Notes under the pieces: generated by a model
What the model was told of the DNA's origin: nothing
Database searches by the model: none
The model's input: the letters and a program-made list of their open reading frames with translations, nothing else
Assembly: GCA_018292915.2 (NCBI GenBank)
Contig: JACVVK020000532.1
Coordinates: forward strand, 43,501-107,500
Reading direction: 5' to 3'
DNA from: Batillaria attramentaria
Lineage: Eukaryota; Mollusca; Gastropoda; Batillariidae
Length of the DNA stretch: 64,000 bases
Position numbers and translations under genes: made by a program
Shown: one piece after another, positions 1 through 41,116 of the stretch
How positions within the stretch are numbered: position 1 is the first letter of the stretch
How the letters are laid out: each line of letters opens with the position of its first letter

Positions 1-420
1 GGCGTGTGGAATGAGGTGTCTGCGACATTATTATGATTTTTGGCTCACGTGTGTAACAAAGTGAGTCTGTGTACTGGCGCATGGCCCTCTCTCTCTCTCT
101 CTCTCTTTCTCTGTCCCCCCCCCCCGCCCCAAATTTTAACATTGTCGTTTTCTCAAAATCTAAGCAAAGCAGATTCACAAAACTTGGCATGGCTGATAGA
201 CAGCCATAAGACCTTAATTTCCTAACATACCGTTTTGAATAACCTTGACTCAAGGTGAAGGCCAATAACGCTGTCTGTTTGGAAATTGAACATTGCGATT
301 TTCTCACAAACAAAAACGTGAGTGGCACACGTCTGGACATCTGTCTTTCCCTGAAGTATAGGTTTTAGAGGAGTATCGTCGGCTAAATTTCCGCAGACCC
401 ACAAAGGTAAGCGAGAGCCA
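1..420 (+). repeat. Partial copy of the GGCTCAC-type dispersed repeat
   Basis: Carries the signature 'ttggctcac-tgtgtaacaaagtgag', a simple (CT)n/C-run, then 'gaataaccttgactcaaggt'. The same order recurs at 1,786 and 36,278. The 35 bp before the signature also match the copy at 1,786, so these two share more than the element core. It is cut by the window edge. No coding potential is seen. Confidence 0.6.
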
Positions 421-1069
421 CTCGTTTAGCAGGAGTAACTCAAACCGCCAAACATTCGTGATATCAATACAGACAGGTTTTACCTTCTTATTTCATTCTT
501 AGTTTTTATCGAATAATATTATCACACTTCAGGTTATAATTCTGTTCTACAGAGAAAGCATGTGATATTGGATCTGGTGTGTCTCGTGTGTCTGTGTGAA
601 CAAAACCGCCCCATTTGGATTTGTAGTTTGCATGGGGATAAAGACAGACGACATTTGCACTTTTGGATATGCTGTAAAGTACTCTGCTCTGAAGAAATAG
701 ACGCTGTTCTGATTCACAGAGTGACTCGTTGTAAAAGAAATATTTCGGTTTAAAAACCCCTGTTTGCAAGAATTTGCAGGAATACAGGTGTTATTTGAGT
801 TTATGGTCTAGAATGATCCGTGAGTTGAATTACTACAAAGAAAATATCACGTGCCGTAGATTTGCACGTCAAGCTGTATGCCTCACTGAACACGATCTTG
901 TCTCTCAACAAGATCTCACCATTTAAATCCTTCGTCACTTGCATTTATGAAATATTTCAACCAGTTAATATTCAAGTTAGATGAGCTGTGGCGAATCTCC
1001 CTGTGTGTCTTCATCTGCCCTCTAAATTCCTGAAGTGTTTATTAGGTAGAGTGATTCGGTTAGGGGGCT
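421..1069. other. No recognisable feature
   Basis: AT-rich sequence without a supported exon, repeat or RNA. Short open frames on both strands lack splice signals and look random. Confidence 0.5.
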
Positions 1070-1082
1070 CTCTGAAAATATC

Positions 1083-1250
1083 GGATGCCGGAGTGGTCGA
1101 ATGGTAGAGCGTTGGACTTCTAATGCTCGGGTCGTGAGTTCGATCCCGGCTGGGGCCAAATATTTGTGCTGGCTTTTTCATCGTTGCCCCGTCTTTGATA
1201 TCACCCTATGTGGTGGAAAAAGACGTTCAACACCCAAACACCCACCCACC
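1083..1250 (+). mobile_element. tRNA-derived SINE (family S1), full length
   Basis: The head is tRNA-like, with an A box in 'gtggtcgaatggtagagcg' and a B box 'gagttcgatcc'. The body carries 'ttcatcgttgccccgtc' and 'tttgatatcacc', and the tail is 'cacccacccac' rather than poly-A. It is flanked by an exact 13-bp target-site duplication, ctctgaaaatatc, at 1,070-1,082 and 1,251-1,263, which fixes both ends and shows insertion by retrotransposition. At least nine other copies or fragments lie in this window. Confidence 0.85.
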
Positions 1251-1263
1251 CTCTGAAAATATC

Positions 1264-1785
1264 ACGTCTGTTCAATCAACACCCAATAAGTAATGAGCGT
1301 GGAAACAACTAACGACAGTCATAGTAGAATTTCTGTTTCTAGGGAAATTGTCAGCAAACGTGTAACACATATTCTTATACATACACCGTAACTTTTTTTT
1401 TTTCATTGCCCCTTAAAAGTCTGAAATGAGAATTAGAACAGAATGTTTCATACCTCGTGATAAAGAGGAGCTCACGTCCGGACCGGGTAAGGATCTGACG
1501 GTTTCAGACGAAATGATTGCAGCGTTTGTATGTGTGGGACGACTGACTTGCTCATGACTAGAACAGCTCGGTAATATGTCGCGGGAGTTAGCGTCCGCTA
1601 ACCCAGAACAAACAACGAAGGAAAAAGAAGACTGTTGCTGTTGAAAAACCTGAATCACGGACAATTTAAGTGACAGTTTTTCCTCGAAAATTAGTATCAT
1701 CAAGTGATCAGCTGGTGTTCTACAAACATGCCTGTACTGGATTGGAAACGGTTAGATTTAACAATAATAGTATACGATACTATTT
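1264..1785. other. No recognisable feature
   Basis: A minus-strand open frame spans part of this stretch, but no acceptor/donor pair or conserved motif supports it. Confidence 0.4.
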
Positions 1786-1885
1786 TTCTATTTGACGGAG
1801 GGCATGTCGAACGAGGTGTATGCGACATTATTATGATTTTTTTGCTCACTTGTATAACAAAGTGAGTCTATGTATTGACCCTCCG

Positions 1886-1950
<65 letters not shown>

Positions 1951-2500
1951 TGTCTGTCTGTCCCCCAATAATTTAACATTGTCATTTTCTCAAAATCTAC
2001 ACAAAGCAGAGCTCTAAACTTGGCATGCGGATGAACAGCCATAGGACCATTCCGAACATACAATTTTGAATAACCTTGGCTTAAGGTCAAGGTCAATAAC
2101 GCTGTGTATTTGGAAATTTAATATTGGGATTTTCCCTGAATCTACATATACCAGAAGCATCAATTTTTGTGTGGTGATAGAAATTGAAAAGACCTTTGCT
2201 GACATACTTGTATTTAATGACCTTGATTTAAGTTCAAGGCCATATCAGCTGTTTGCGGAAAACTTTAATAACTTTACTGATGGACTTTTTTTCAGAAACA
2301 ACAAACAGCAGAGGTACCAAACCTGGCATGCGTATAGACCGTCATAAGACGTTTCAAATCATATCATTTTGAATAACCCTGACTTAAGGCCAAGGCCATC
2401 AAAGCTTCTGTTTGAAAATTTGAAATGTGCAGTTTCTGAGAATCTACAAACAGCAGAGGCATCAAACTTTGCTTGATGATGCTCACTAAAACGTGTGTGA
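1786..2500 (+). repeat. Second partial copy of the GGCTCAC-type dispersed repeat
   Basis: Repeats the order seen at 1-420 and 36,278: 'tgtataacaaagtgagtc', a microsatellite, then alternating 'ttctcaaaatct', 'gaataaccttgact' and 'aaggccat' blocks with a period near 150 bp. It is more diverged than the 36-kb copy, and the terminal GTGAGCC end is not seen. Confidence 0.6.
1886..1961. repeat. (GT)n with (TCTG)n end
   Basis: Perfect dinucleotide run inside the dispersed repeat, at the position where the 36-kb copy has (TCTG)n. Confidence 0.95.
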
Positions 2501-2578
2501 TTTTTACTCTTAAATAAACTAGTAAATAAACAACATAAAGGTTGTGTTAACAAAGTGAAAATGCCATGGTGGAGAACC

Positions 2579-2580
<2 letters not shown>

Positions 2581-2648
<68 letters not shown>
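2581..2648. repeat. (CA)34 microsatellite
   Basis: Uninterrupted CA run of 68 bp. Confidence 0.98.
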
Positions 2649-2649
<1 letters not shown>

Positions 2650-2991
2650 TCTCAAACACAATTAAAAACCCACACAGATTTATGACTTTGATTAATATGA
2701 ACAATGATGAATTATTTTATTAATCTGATACCATGGCAAAACAACGTTTCAGAAAACCCTATTCTATTTGGCAATTGTCTACCAACAAGTTTTCACGTCA
2801 ATGTAAGCAAAATGACAGCAAGAAAATCACGTTTTGAAACCTTGAATTCAGTAGTACATGGTGGACAATGCTATCTGTAACCAGTGAGAAGACACGGCAA
2901 GTTTATGTCCCGGCCGTCAGCTCAGCAAAGGCCGAATCATGGCGAATGCCTCCAAACTGAAAACGTCTCTGTCACTGCTTCCTCTGGGCCA

Positions 2992-2995
<4 letters not shown>

Positions 2996-3085
<90 letters not shown>
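2996..3085. repeat. (GT)45 microsatellite
   Basis: Uninterrupted GT run of about 90 bp. With the (CA)n at 3,217 it forms an inverted pair about 130 bp apart that could fold back. Confidence 0.97.
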
Positions 3086-3086
<1 letters not shown>

Positions 3087-3213
3087 CGTGTGAGTGGAGT
3101 TTAGTGTGTGCGTGCGTGTGCGTGTATTCCTGTAGTTGCCCTGTTCCCTGTGAGATATCAATCAATCAATATAACTTTATTGTCTGTCGATGACAGAAAA
3201 TTTTCTTCTGGCT

Positions 3214-3216
<3 letters not shown>

Positions 3217-3289
<73 letters not shown>
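3217..3289. repeat. (CA)36 microsatellite
   Basis: Uninterrupted CA run, complementary to the GT run just upstream. Confidence 0.97.
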
Positions 3290-3293
<4 letters not shown>

Positions 3294-4248
3294 CCCTACA
3301 TTAATTTATCTAGACATATAAATCCATACATATTAAACACAGATCCTAAAGTAATGTGTAATGTCTAAGTCTAATACTATGCTACTAAACTAAGAAATCT
3401 AAGCTAAAAGATGGCAAGGGCACAGCGGACATGACACAGCTGAGGAGCAAGCACAGTTATGAAAATCTCAAAAAATAAAATTTATACATACTGGGGACGG
3501 GCAGTAAACACAGTCATGACTTTAAAATAAAATGTTTAAAATATTGTCCCCTGTGACAGAGTTATCACCTACCATTTTGCCACATGAAAAATAACTCCTA
3601 CACGTGAAAAGACCCCCCCCCCCCCGGCCCCGTTTTCTTCCCTCCCTCCCCTCCCAAACCGACTTGCTTTGTTTAACTGAGGCTAAGCAAGGCCTCTTGA
3701 AGTTTACACGCAGTTCACATTGAGTGTATATATACCCCTCGACATCACATACCCCTCTCACATCACACACCCCCTGGAGTATACATGCAGTTACTAGACC
3801 TGTATAAAATATGTAAATCAAAATTAACAATATGAAGCAAGCAAACTGGATGATACATTCGGCAACACTCTTTGTTGTACATGTGCACAATTTGCAATCG
3901 ACTTGACTACTACAAAAGGAATATTACTCCTTCAGGTCAGCAGATACCGTGAAGCGGTCTGTCCCTTTGAAGTTCAATGCAAGTACAGGATTAGTATAAT
4001 CCAAACGACAGAACAGCCCCACACAGGAAGCAAACCATAAGCTATATATATACAGCGTAAGGTTTTGATATACATGTACAAGCTGCAGTGTACTATTTCA
4101 CAGTCAAAAGAAGAAACTGTAAAGACAAGGCTCAAAAATAAGAACGGGAAAATAATTCTAAGAATGAGTTTCACTCCTGCGTTAAAATGTAAATTCACCC
4201 AAGCGCAGAACAACTAGTTACATGCATAATCTGCAATTCAAACGACAC
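3290..4248. other. No recognisable feature
   Basis: AT-rich, with one C-rich patch near 3,612-3,660. No exon, RNA or transposon boundary could be supported. Confidence 0.5.
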
Positions 4249-4263
4249 AGAATTATTTCTCTC

Positions 4264-4767
4264 AACCGGCCCCCGTAGTGTAGTGGTTAGCACTTCGGAC
4301 TATGGACCGGGAGACCCGGGTTCGAATCCCAGCCGAGACAAGCGGGATTTTTCCTACCTAGGTCGGCTCCTACCCAGAGCGGGTGTGCTATGGGCCCAAT
4401 GGGGAGGCTGTTGCCACACAGCCGAGATTCACCCACTTCACGGGTGCGACTTTGGGGGTGCTTCCCTTGGTATGACACGTCTTATGATGTGGATGATTAC
4501 ACGGCCGGCACCGCAGGTGCCGTAGTTCCCGGGCCTGGTGAACGCCGGGATATTTATGACAGGAAGCGTGGAATGCGGCCCTGTCCCGCAGTCCCAAACC
4601 ACATGGACCTCCATAGCATCATCTTACCATCATCCTCATCTCCATCATCATGCATAATAAAAATTGCCCCAGCCTTCGAGCCCTCCGTGGATTCCACCCA
4701 TGACCTGGGAGGAACACCACTGGAGCTGGCAAAAAAGAGTTGGGGCAGCAAAAAAAAAAAAAAAAAA
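4264..4767 (+). mobile_element. Long tRNA-derived SINE with poly-A tail (family S2), full length
   Basis: Begins with a tRNA-like head: A box 'tagtgtagtggttagcac', B box 'gggttcgaatcc'. A roughly 400-bp body follows and the element ends in an A run of about 18. An exact 15-bp target-site duplication, agaattatttctctc, flanks it at 4,249-4,263 and 4,768-4,782, so the copy is complete and fairly young. Open frames inside it are not coding. A 5'-truncated copy lies near 50,080. Confidence 0.88.
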
Positions 4768-4880
4768 AGAATTATTTCTCTCTTTAAAAAAAATCTTTAA
4801 AAAATTCATCTTACATCGAGCATCACCTAAAATGTTTGCAGTTACTTGACAAGCAGTACATTGTACACAAGTTCTAGTGT

Positions 4881-5042
4881 CAGTAATCCTGTATCTATTA
4901 GTTCCATCAGTAATCCTGTATCCATTAGTTCCATCAGTAATCCTGTATCCATTAGTTCCATCAGTAATCCTGTATCCATTAGTTCCATCAGTAATCCTGT
5001 ATCCATTAGTTCCATCAGTAATCCTGTATCCATTAGTTCCAT
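4881..5042. repeat. 27-bp tandem repeat, six units
   Basis: Six head-to-tail copies of a 27-bp unit (cagtaatcctgtatc then cattagttccat), nearly identical. Because 27 is a multiple of three, every frame without a stop stays open, giving spurious 9-residue protein repeats on both strands. It lies just beyond the predicted 3' end of gene 1. Confidence 0.95.
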
Positions 5043-5060
5043 CCCCGTGGTACATGTACC

Positions 5061-5066
5061 TTTATT
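5061..5066 (-). promoter_or_regulatory. Candidate poly-A signal of gene 1
   Basis: AATAAA on the minus strand, about 157 nt past the predicted stop codon at 5,223. The distance is usual for a 3' UTR, but no transcript evidence is available. Confidence 0.5.
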
Positions 5067-5222
5067 CTCGGTCACACAGTTTTCGATAGACAGTACTGAA
5101 CTATTAACTTTTGAGCAATCTCATTCATGTGTCTTTGTCTGTAGTGGAATTCTGCATTTGAATTCTTGTCCACACAGTTTTTGACGGACAGTACTGTAGT
5201 GTTATGTAAAGTACTGGAAGTG

Positions 5223-34451
<29,229 letters not shown>

Positions 34452-34455
<4 letters not shown>

Positions 34456-34691
34456 CCTGTTCGTAATTTACATCTCCAGGCAGGTCTGGTTCCCATGGTA
34501 ACGGATGAGGCTGGACCGCTGCCAGACACTGCACCTTGCATTCGTGTAGCCCCTAGATACTGTTGCCTGGCAACGAATGAATGCTGGTCAGGCTGAGACT
34601 GACTGGTCAGCAAACCGTGGTCAGTTTCAGTGTGAACCTGTGACGTCGGATAATTCATTTGAAAGAAAGGGGGGTTGGGTTGTCCGGCCAT
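34452..34691 (-). CDS. Upstream 79-codon ORF overlapping the gene 1 start
   Basis: Starts MAGQPNPPFFQMNYPTSQ, rich in Gln, Ser, Gly, and ends TGA inside the ATGATGG that starts the next frame. It may be an upstream ORF controlling initiation, the genuine N-terminus separated by a frame error, or a chance frame. Composition resembles disordered N-termini, but nothing identifies it. Confidence 0.35.
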
Positions 34692-36277
34692 CAGTGTTGA
34701 CTGTGTAGTTCCGAAACTTGAAACGGTTGACGTCAGTCTTGTTCACACACCACAAAAGCACGTGTCCCGGCCAGCACTTGAAGTGAATTAGTTTTGTCAG
34801 CGATGCAGTGTGTACAGTAACGCAGCAAGTAATCAGTGAATGTCAAGACAGGAAGTCACGGCAGTTAGCTCCGCGAAGCCTGAATGCATTGAGTCCCCTT
34901 CAGTGGGTATAATTCGATTAATACCAGTCACATTCAGCTTCACGGTCGACGACATTGAAAAGAAGTTTTTGCAAGTGCAAACTGACACAATGATTCATCG
35001 TCAATGCTGTTTTAAAATTAAATACTACACTTTGAGGTTACGCGCTCAATTCGTGTATGCTAAGTCTCCTTTGAATATATACCATACTGGTCGGGTCCAC
35101 AACACAGCTTGCAATCTGTTGGCTGATGAAGTCACCTGAAGTTTAAAACCCCAAACCGACTGTCGGCTAGCCAGCTCATGCAGTCACAGCGAACCGACTC
35201 GAAGTGATCAGTACACTGTCAAACACACTGTATACGTTTGAATCACTGATACTAGTAAAGTATATTACACAAAATGCCTACAACAAGGAAATATGTTCAC
35301 CCGATCATGTCCGTGCATAGAAATGTCTACTCATAGATGAAAATGACTAGTCAATGGGGATTCCCGATCTTCCCTTTCTTTCTGTCAGCACAGTGAGCCA
35401 GTCTAGTCAAGTGGCGATACGTTAACGCGCGTAATGAATATTCATGTCGTCGAGCACACTTCGCTGGCTGGCTGAGCGTTTGAGGAGAGAGCCGAAAACT
35501 GAAACTGACCGTCCGACCACCACTGAAATAAACAATGACAACTGACGAAACTGTTTGAACCTGAAGTTGATCTTCTTGAGACAGATTCGACGTGAGCTGC
35601 ATCAAAAGTATTTATCATCCGGTAAAATTATCATTATGAAATTAATCGCCTTGGATACAGAACCGTTCAGACCGGTGGTAATAGTCTCAATACGCATGAC
35701 ACAAGTGACAGGCAGACAACAACGTGTGGAAAGCTTTTCATCGAATGTGCTGAATTTGCATCAGAATCAGTGACTGGGTCACATTAGAGACCATTGTGGT
35801 GACTGACTGTGACCGGCGTGTAAGTTGTTCTAGAAGCGTACCGCGTACTGAGCAGACGACATTATTTGGTTGCAGACTGCGGACCAGCATGACGGCGCTG
35901 ATTGGTGGCTATTTTTTTTATCAGCTCCCAGTCTGTTCCAACATGGACCGTAGGCTCAAAGAAAGTCGTAATTCTCTAATATTTGAAGCCACAAAGTCAC
36001 AAAAACGGTCGCTATCAGGCCCCGGCAAATGAACCCTTTCTCTATCTGGCGAACAGCCTTAGAGTTTCGCGGCGGAAAGCGGTAGTGTTTCATCTCAGCG
36101 GCGTTACGAACATAGCGGCTCATCATGTTCATACATTGAAGTGACACAGTACTATAAAAATCGACATTTCTGGCGAGACAAGTCACGATATTGTGACTGT
36201 GACTGTGAAAGTTCAGTAGTGTAGTGGGGCGATACCAGTACTGTATAGTTCCTGCATTATATCATTTAATGTAGTTT
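34692..36277. other. Upstream region of gene 1, possible promoter
   Basis: No coding exon seen. Contains 'cgaaaactgaaact' at about 35,494, one mismatch from the interferon-stimulated response element consensus. No convincing TATA box; the core promoter cannot be fixed from sequence. Confidence 0.3.
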
Positions 36278-36335
36278 TTGGCTCACTTGTGTAACAAAGT
36301 GAGTCTATGTAATAACCCTCCGTCGTCTGTCTGTG

Positions 36336-36386
<51 letters not shown>

Positions 36387-38056
36387 GTGTCCGCAGTAAA
36401 CCTTAACACTGGCATTTTCTCAGAAACTATGAGCAGCAGAGGCACCAAACTTGGCAAGCTGATAGACAGCCATAAGACCTTTCACAACATACTATATTGA
36501 TTGACCTTGACCCAAGGTCAAGGTCACTAAAGCTGTCTGTTTGGAAATTTTACATTGGCATTTTCTCAGAATTTAGAATAGCCAGAGACATCAAACTTAG
36601 CATGGCGATGGATATTGACAACACCTTTACTGACATACCTGTATTAAGTGACTTTGAATCAAGGTCAAGGCCATACAAGCTGTTTTGCGGAAAACCTTCC
36701 AAAACCTTAACATTGGCATTTTCTCAGAAACAATAAACAGCAGAGGCACCAAACTTGGCAAGCTGATAGACAGCCATAAGACCTTTCAAAACATACTATA
36801 ATGATTGACCTTGACCCAAGGTCAAGGTCACTAAAGCTGTCTGTTTGGAAATTTTACATTGGCATTTTCTCAGAATTTAGAATAGCCAGAGACATCAAAC
36901 TTAGCATGGCGATGGATATTGACAACACCTTTACTGACATACCTGTATTAAGTGACTTTGAATCAAGGTCAAGGCCATACAAGCTGTTTTGCGGAAAACC
37001 TTCCAAAACCTTAACATTGGCATTTTCTCAGAAACAATGAACAGCAGAGGCACCAAACTTGGCAAGCTGATAGACAGCCATACGACCTTTCAAAACATAC
37101 CATAATGACTGACCTTGACCTAAGGTCAGGGTCACTAAAGCTGTCTGTTTGGAAATTTTACATTGGCATTTTCTCAGAATCTAGAAAAGCCAGAGACATC
37201 AAACTTTGCATGATAATAGACATTGACGACACATTTACTGACATACCTGTATTAGGTGACTTTGAATCAAGGTCAAGGCCATACAAGCTGTTTTGCGGAA
37301 AACCTTCCAAAACCTTAACATTGGCATTTTCTCAGAAACAATAAACAACAGAAGCACCAAACCTGGCAAGCTGATAAACAGCAGCAAGACCTTTCAAGAC
37401 TTACCATTTTGAATGACCTTGACTGAAGGTCAAGGTCGTCAAAGATGTGTAATTGGAAATTTAAAATTGCCATTTTCTCAGAATGTAGTGGTACCAGAGG
37501 CATCAAACTTTGCATGGCATGATAGACATTGACAAAACCTGTACTGGCATAACCTGTACTGGCATACTTGTATTCAATTTCCTTGGGTCAAGGTCAAGGC
37601 CATTCAAGATGTTTTGTGGAGACTTTAACGTTAGCATTTCCTTGGAAACAACAAACAGCAGCAAGGCACAATGATAGGCAGCAAAGAGACCTATGCAGAC
37701 ATACCCATTTGAGTGACCCTGACTCAAGGTCAAGGTCATTACAGCTGTCTGTTGTGAAATTTTACATTACCATTTGCACAGAAACTACAAAAATTAGAGT
37801 TATCAAATTTGGCATAATGATAGTCACTGATAAGCTCTTCACTTACAGATCTCATTTGAATGACCTTGACCCAAGGTCAAGGTCATAGAAGCTGTCCTGG
37901 GAAAACTGTTATGTTGCCATTTGCTGTTTTCTTAGGAACTATGAACACAAGACACCTTATTTCGTGAAAGCTAGTGATAAGAGCTTTAGAAACATACTCT
38001 TTTGAATGACCTTGACCCATCTCACAAGTGAGCCAAGGAGGCTTTGCTCCTCTAGT
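36278..38056 (+). mobile_element. Dispersed element with TTGGCTCACTTGTG inverted ends and 304-bp internal tandem units
   Basis: Opens TTGGCTCACTTGTG and closes CACAAGTGAGCCAA (38,023-38,036) followed by a GGAGG-CTTTG-CTCCTC hairpin. After a (TCTG)n run, three near-identical 304-bp units start at 36,405, 36,709 and 37,013, then diverged units. Each consists of two about 150-bp halves with 'gaccttgac..aaggtcaaggtca'. Open frames of 79 codons repeated at 304-bp spacing are products of the repeat, not genes. Confidence 0.75.
36322..36387. repeat. (TCTG)n microsatellite
   Basis: About 15 units within the dispersed element. Confidence 0.95.
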
Positions 38057-38880
38057 TATGTATAGTGTGTGTATGGAGTGTGACTGCGATTACAGAATGG
38101 ACAACACCAAGGTAAAGTTCTAATGACGTATTTGTTTTTAAATAAAACTTAAAATAGCAATAAACCCTAACCGTGCTTGTTCTGTATTTATACATTGACT
38201 AAACCTTAAAAAAAATCAAATATTTATACTAATGTGGTAAAATGGTGACTATGAATGTTCACTGAGTAGGCGATAAAAGTACTACAGAGTGACTGTAAAC
38301 GTAAAGTGGCACTGTATGATAGTCGACTTGTCTGGGTGATACGTGTATTGTACTGTGACTTTAAACGTTGAGTGGCAATGTATAATTTATGGCGATACCT
38401 GGTAAACATGAAGTGGTCGCCGCGTTAGTATATCAGTATTTCCCACTCCATGCAGCCGGCAGTTCAGTGTCACATTAATTTATAGTCTGTGCACTGGACA
38501 GCAGGGTCCGTATGTAGAACTCGAGGTTAATTTAACCCACGGCTACTGGCCTAACCCAGACTAGGACAAAAGAAACTCCAAAACAAAATTAAATAAAAAA
38601 AACAGGAAGCGAAGAAAGAAAGACAACAATCCTTCTATGACGGCATAGGCACCTTGCTGGAATGGACCCGCTTCCTGATTTAAAAAAAAATTACCCTAGA
38701 GCTAGTTTAGTTCGAGGTTAGACTCTAACCCCGGGCTAAACTCCCTAACCCCGACTTTTACATGCGGGCCGAAAGCGGCAATGTCGAGGCCGAGTACGCC
38801 TACTATGCTGCAGGTGGGAACACGTTGGAAACCTGTACACGATAACTCGCATATCGATCGGTTGTGGCTGACGCCATGAC
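38057..38880. other. No recognisable feature
   Basis: AT-rich; contains a weak period of 'gtgactgtaaacg-aaagtggcactgtat' near 38,280-38,390. No exon. Confidence 0.4.
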
Positions 38881-38885
38881 ACGGA

Positions 38886-39240
38886 TGCGCTGCTCTTGTG
38901 TTGAGCTAAGTGTAGCAGTCACAACGAATGTCGACACCTATAGAGTATACAGTGCGCTGTTCTTGTGTTGAGCTAAGTGTAGCATCTGATGTCACAAGGA
39001 ATGTCGACGCCTATAGCTATACAGTGTGCTGTTCTTGTGTTGAGCTAAATATAGTATGTCACAACGAATGTCGACGCCTATAGACTACACAGTGTGCTGT
39101 TCTTGTGTTGTGCTAAGTGTAGCATCTGATGTCACAAGGAATGTCGACGCCTGTAGCTATACAGTGTGCCGTTCTTGTGTTGAGCTAAATATAGTATGTC
39201 ACAACGAATGTCGACGCCTATAGACTACACAGTGCGCTGC
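38886..39240. repeat. Minisatellite of about 70-bp units (five copies)
   Basis: Units read 'gctgttcttgtgttgagcta', 'tcacaacgaatgtcgacgcc', 'tatagactacacagtg'. Alternate units contain or lack a TCTGATG insert, giving a two-unit higher-order period of about 138 bp. Confidence 0.85.
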
Positions 39241-39726
39241 GAAATGTCGTCACACACATGAACATTTCAGTTTGACAGCCGGTATTAGTGTTTTGGGAGC
39301 ACAGACGTGAACGCCACAAAACCGACATTTACTCTTGTGTTGAACGATGTGCAATGTCAGAACTGACAAAGCCTGTGTAGTGACTACAGTGAGATACACG
39401 CATGAATGCTTATTTCACAGCGCTGTTATTTAGCTGTTGACACAGACGTGGAGACATTGTGACCAACCGACAACAGCCATACAGTGTAGACGGGGAAATC
39501 AGTCTATAATTGTCTCTTCCTTCAGACCAACCACAAAGCAAGATCTACATCGCTACCGACTTATTGGTGCTGGACCACCATTGTATTGTCAGTAACTAAC
39601 AATGGAGATTGGAAGTTTTCACGCTTTGATGAACACCGCCATCTCTCTCTGCGTTTTGTGTCTGTCTAGTCTTATGGATGTCTAGTCTTGCATGAAAGAT
39701 GAAGCGGCCATCTTTTGTTGTTATAC

Positions 39727-39913
39727 CTGACTAACGCACGTATTAACCCGGCGACTTGGTGACCAGACTCCATCCAGGCCGCTTGCAGAGTGGCATGTAA
39801 AGAGTCAGTGAATGACTGACGACAGAACACATGAACATCAGGATTCTTGTGATCCTGACCAGCAGTGAAACAAACGGCGCTGAGGGACAGGAAGGAGTAT
39901 GCACGGGCTTCTT
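39727..39913 (-). CDS. Orphan exon candidate upstream of gene 1
   Basis: Acceptor TTGTCACCAG, donor GTATAA, 187 nt, phases 1-2, open. Reads EEARAYSFLSLSAVCFTAGQ, DHKNPDVHVFCRQSFTDSLH, ATLQAAWMESGHQVAGLIRA, LV. It looks protein-like with helix character but matches nothing I recognise. Its phase would allow joining to a cryptic AACAG acceptor directly before the gene 1 ATGATGG (reading LVR-MMEK). No partner exon further upstream was found. Confidence 0.4.
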
Positions 39914-40054
39914 CTGGTGACAAGGCAAACAATATCACTTACATCGACATGACAGACCTCCACGTCATACACAACAATATCTGATACGGTAACTCACAAC
40001 ATGTTCATCAGGGGACTAAACTGAAGCGGACTTCATAAAACTGAATGCACTGTG

Positions 40055-40180
40055 TGGTGAGCGGTGGACTTTCAATATTCCGGTGGTGAGTTCAAATCCT
40101 GGCTGAGAGCCAGAACATGCCGGGTTTTTTCGTTGTTCCGTCGTTGATGCCACTATGACTTTGCGGAAAAGGACGGTAAA
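40055..40180 (+). mobile_element. Diverged SINE S1 copy
   Basis: Keeps 'ggtgagttcaaatcctggct' (B box) and 'tttttcgttgttccgtcgtt', but the tail is degraded. An old copy. Confidence 0.5.
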
Positions 40181-40451
40181 GTCTTTACGTTTGGAATAAG
40201 TTCTTAGGGGGAAAAAGTGCCGCTTACAAAGCTCTATTCCTGATTGCCAAATGATGAGATGTTCCTTTTGACCATGGCGACCATTTTCATGACTTTGCGG
40301 CTTCTAACAGTAGAGAAATATGACTTTCTATGGCCTAACGCCAAGTCGCTAAAATACCCACCAATCAGCGGTGTCTAGCTGATATTCAGTCATCTGATTA
40401 GTACGCATTACGCTTCTACATACGTAGATCTCGAGTCACCACCATAGTTCA

Positions 40452-40509
40452 CATGCTGCGTCGTGTCATGTGGTGGAAAAGGACGTTAAACCCCAAACAC
40501 CCACCCACC
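40452..40509 (+). mobile_element. SINE S1 tail fragment
   Basis: Only 'atgtggtggaaaaggacg' and the 'cacccacccacc' tail remain. Confidence 0.6.
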
Positions 40510-41111
40510 CCACCCGTGTCCCAAGTGACTGATTCTCCTGCACAGCTTCAGCGCATTCGAGGAACAGTTTTTTTTTATAGCATTGTTGTATGCTTGACAA
40601 ACGTATTGAGATTTTCAACACGGAACCAGCCAAGCTGTGAAGTTTGTACTGTGTGATATTACAGGGAAGCATTATCTGCATACAAGTTAGCGATCCGGCG
40701 AACACTGACAACGTCTCCCATTACTTTCATTTTAGCGAAGTCACAATGTGCCCGTGTAGGCTGGTGAAATATTTATGATGCAATTATCGAGTACCCTCAG
40801 GGGCGTGAAGAATACATTGTCACAGTGTCGATAACCACGACGGAATACACTGCTTGTGTGTTAAAGCGACTCCACACACACTAGCAAACAAAATTGAATA
40901 CAATTCAACGCCCTCTATTGGTGACTGAATTGGTTCCTTTGTGTGTTCATTTGTTTACAAACCACATCACACTGCCAAGAGTGTTTAGACAACAGTTAGA
41001 GCAAAAGCATTTCTGATGAGCTTTTCGTGAACGATTTCGTCAGAACGTTACATGGGCTTGAGCAAGCCTTTCTCAGTGTCACTAACACTGATGATGTACT
41101 TCAGTTTAGTT
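40510..41111. other. No recognisable feature
   Basis: Unique-looking sequence without exon or repeat boundary. Confidence 0.4.
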
Positions 41112-41116
41112 GAGAC

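Noticed and set aside
1083..1160. Functional tRNA gene
   Set aside because: A and B boxes are present, but a SINE body, tail and target duplication follow, and other copies share the same body. It is a SINE head.
4264..4340. Functional tRNA gene at the head of the 504-bp element
   Set aside because: Same reasoning: the tRNA-like part is joined to a body with poly-A and lies between a 15-bp duplication.
4287..4800. Coding frames in the 4.3-4.8 kb segment
   Set aside because: They lie within a SINE with defined ends.
4881..5042. CRISPR-like array or repeat protein
   Set aside because: No distinct spacers; a plain 27-bp satellite in a eukaryotic genome, open in all frames by arithmetic.
36405..37344. 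Three paralogous 79-residue proteins
   Set aside because: Identical frames spaced 304 bp apart inside a tandem repeat; no splice or expression signals and truncation by the repeat.
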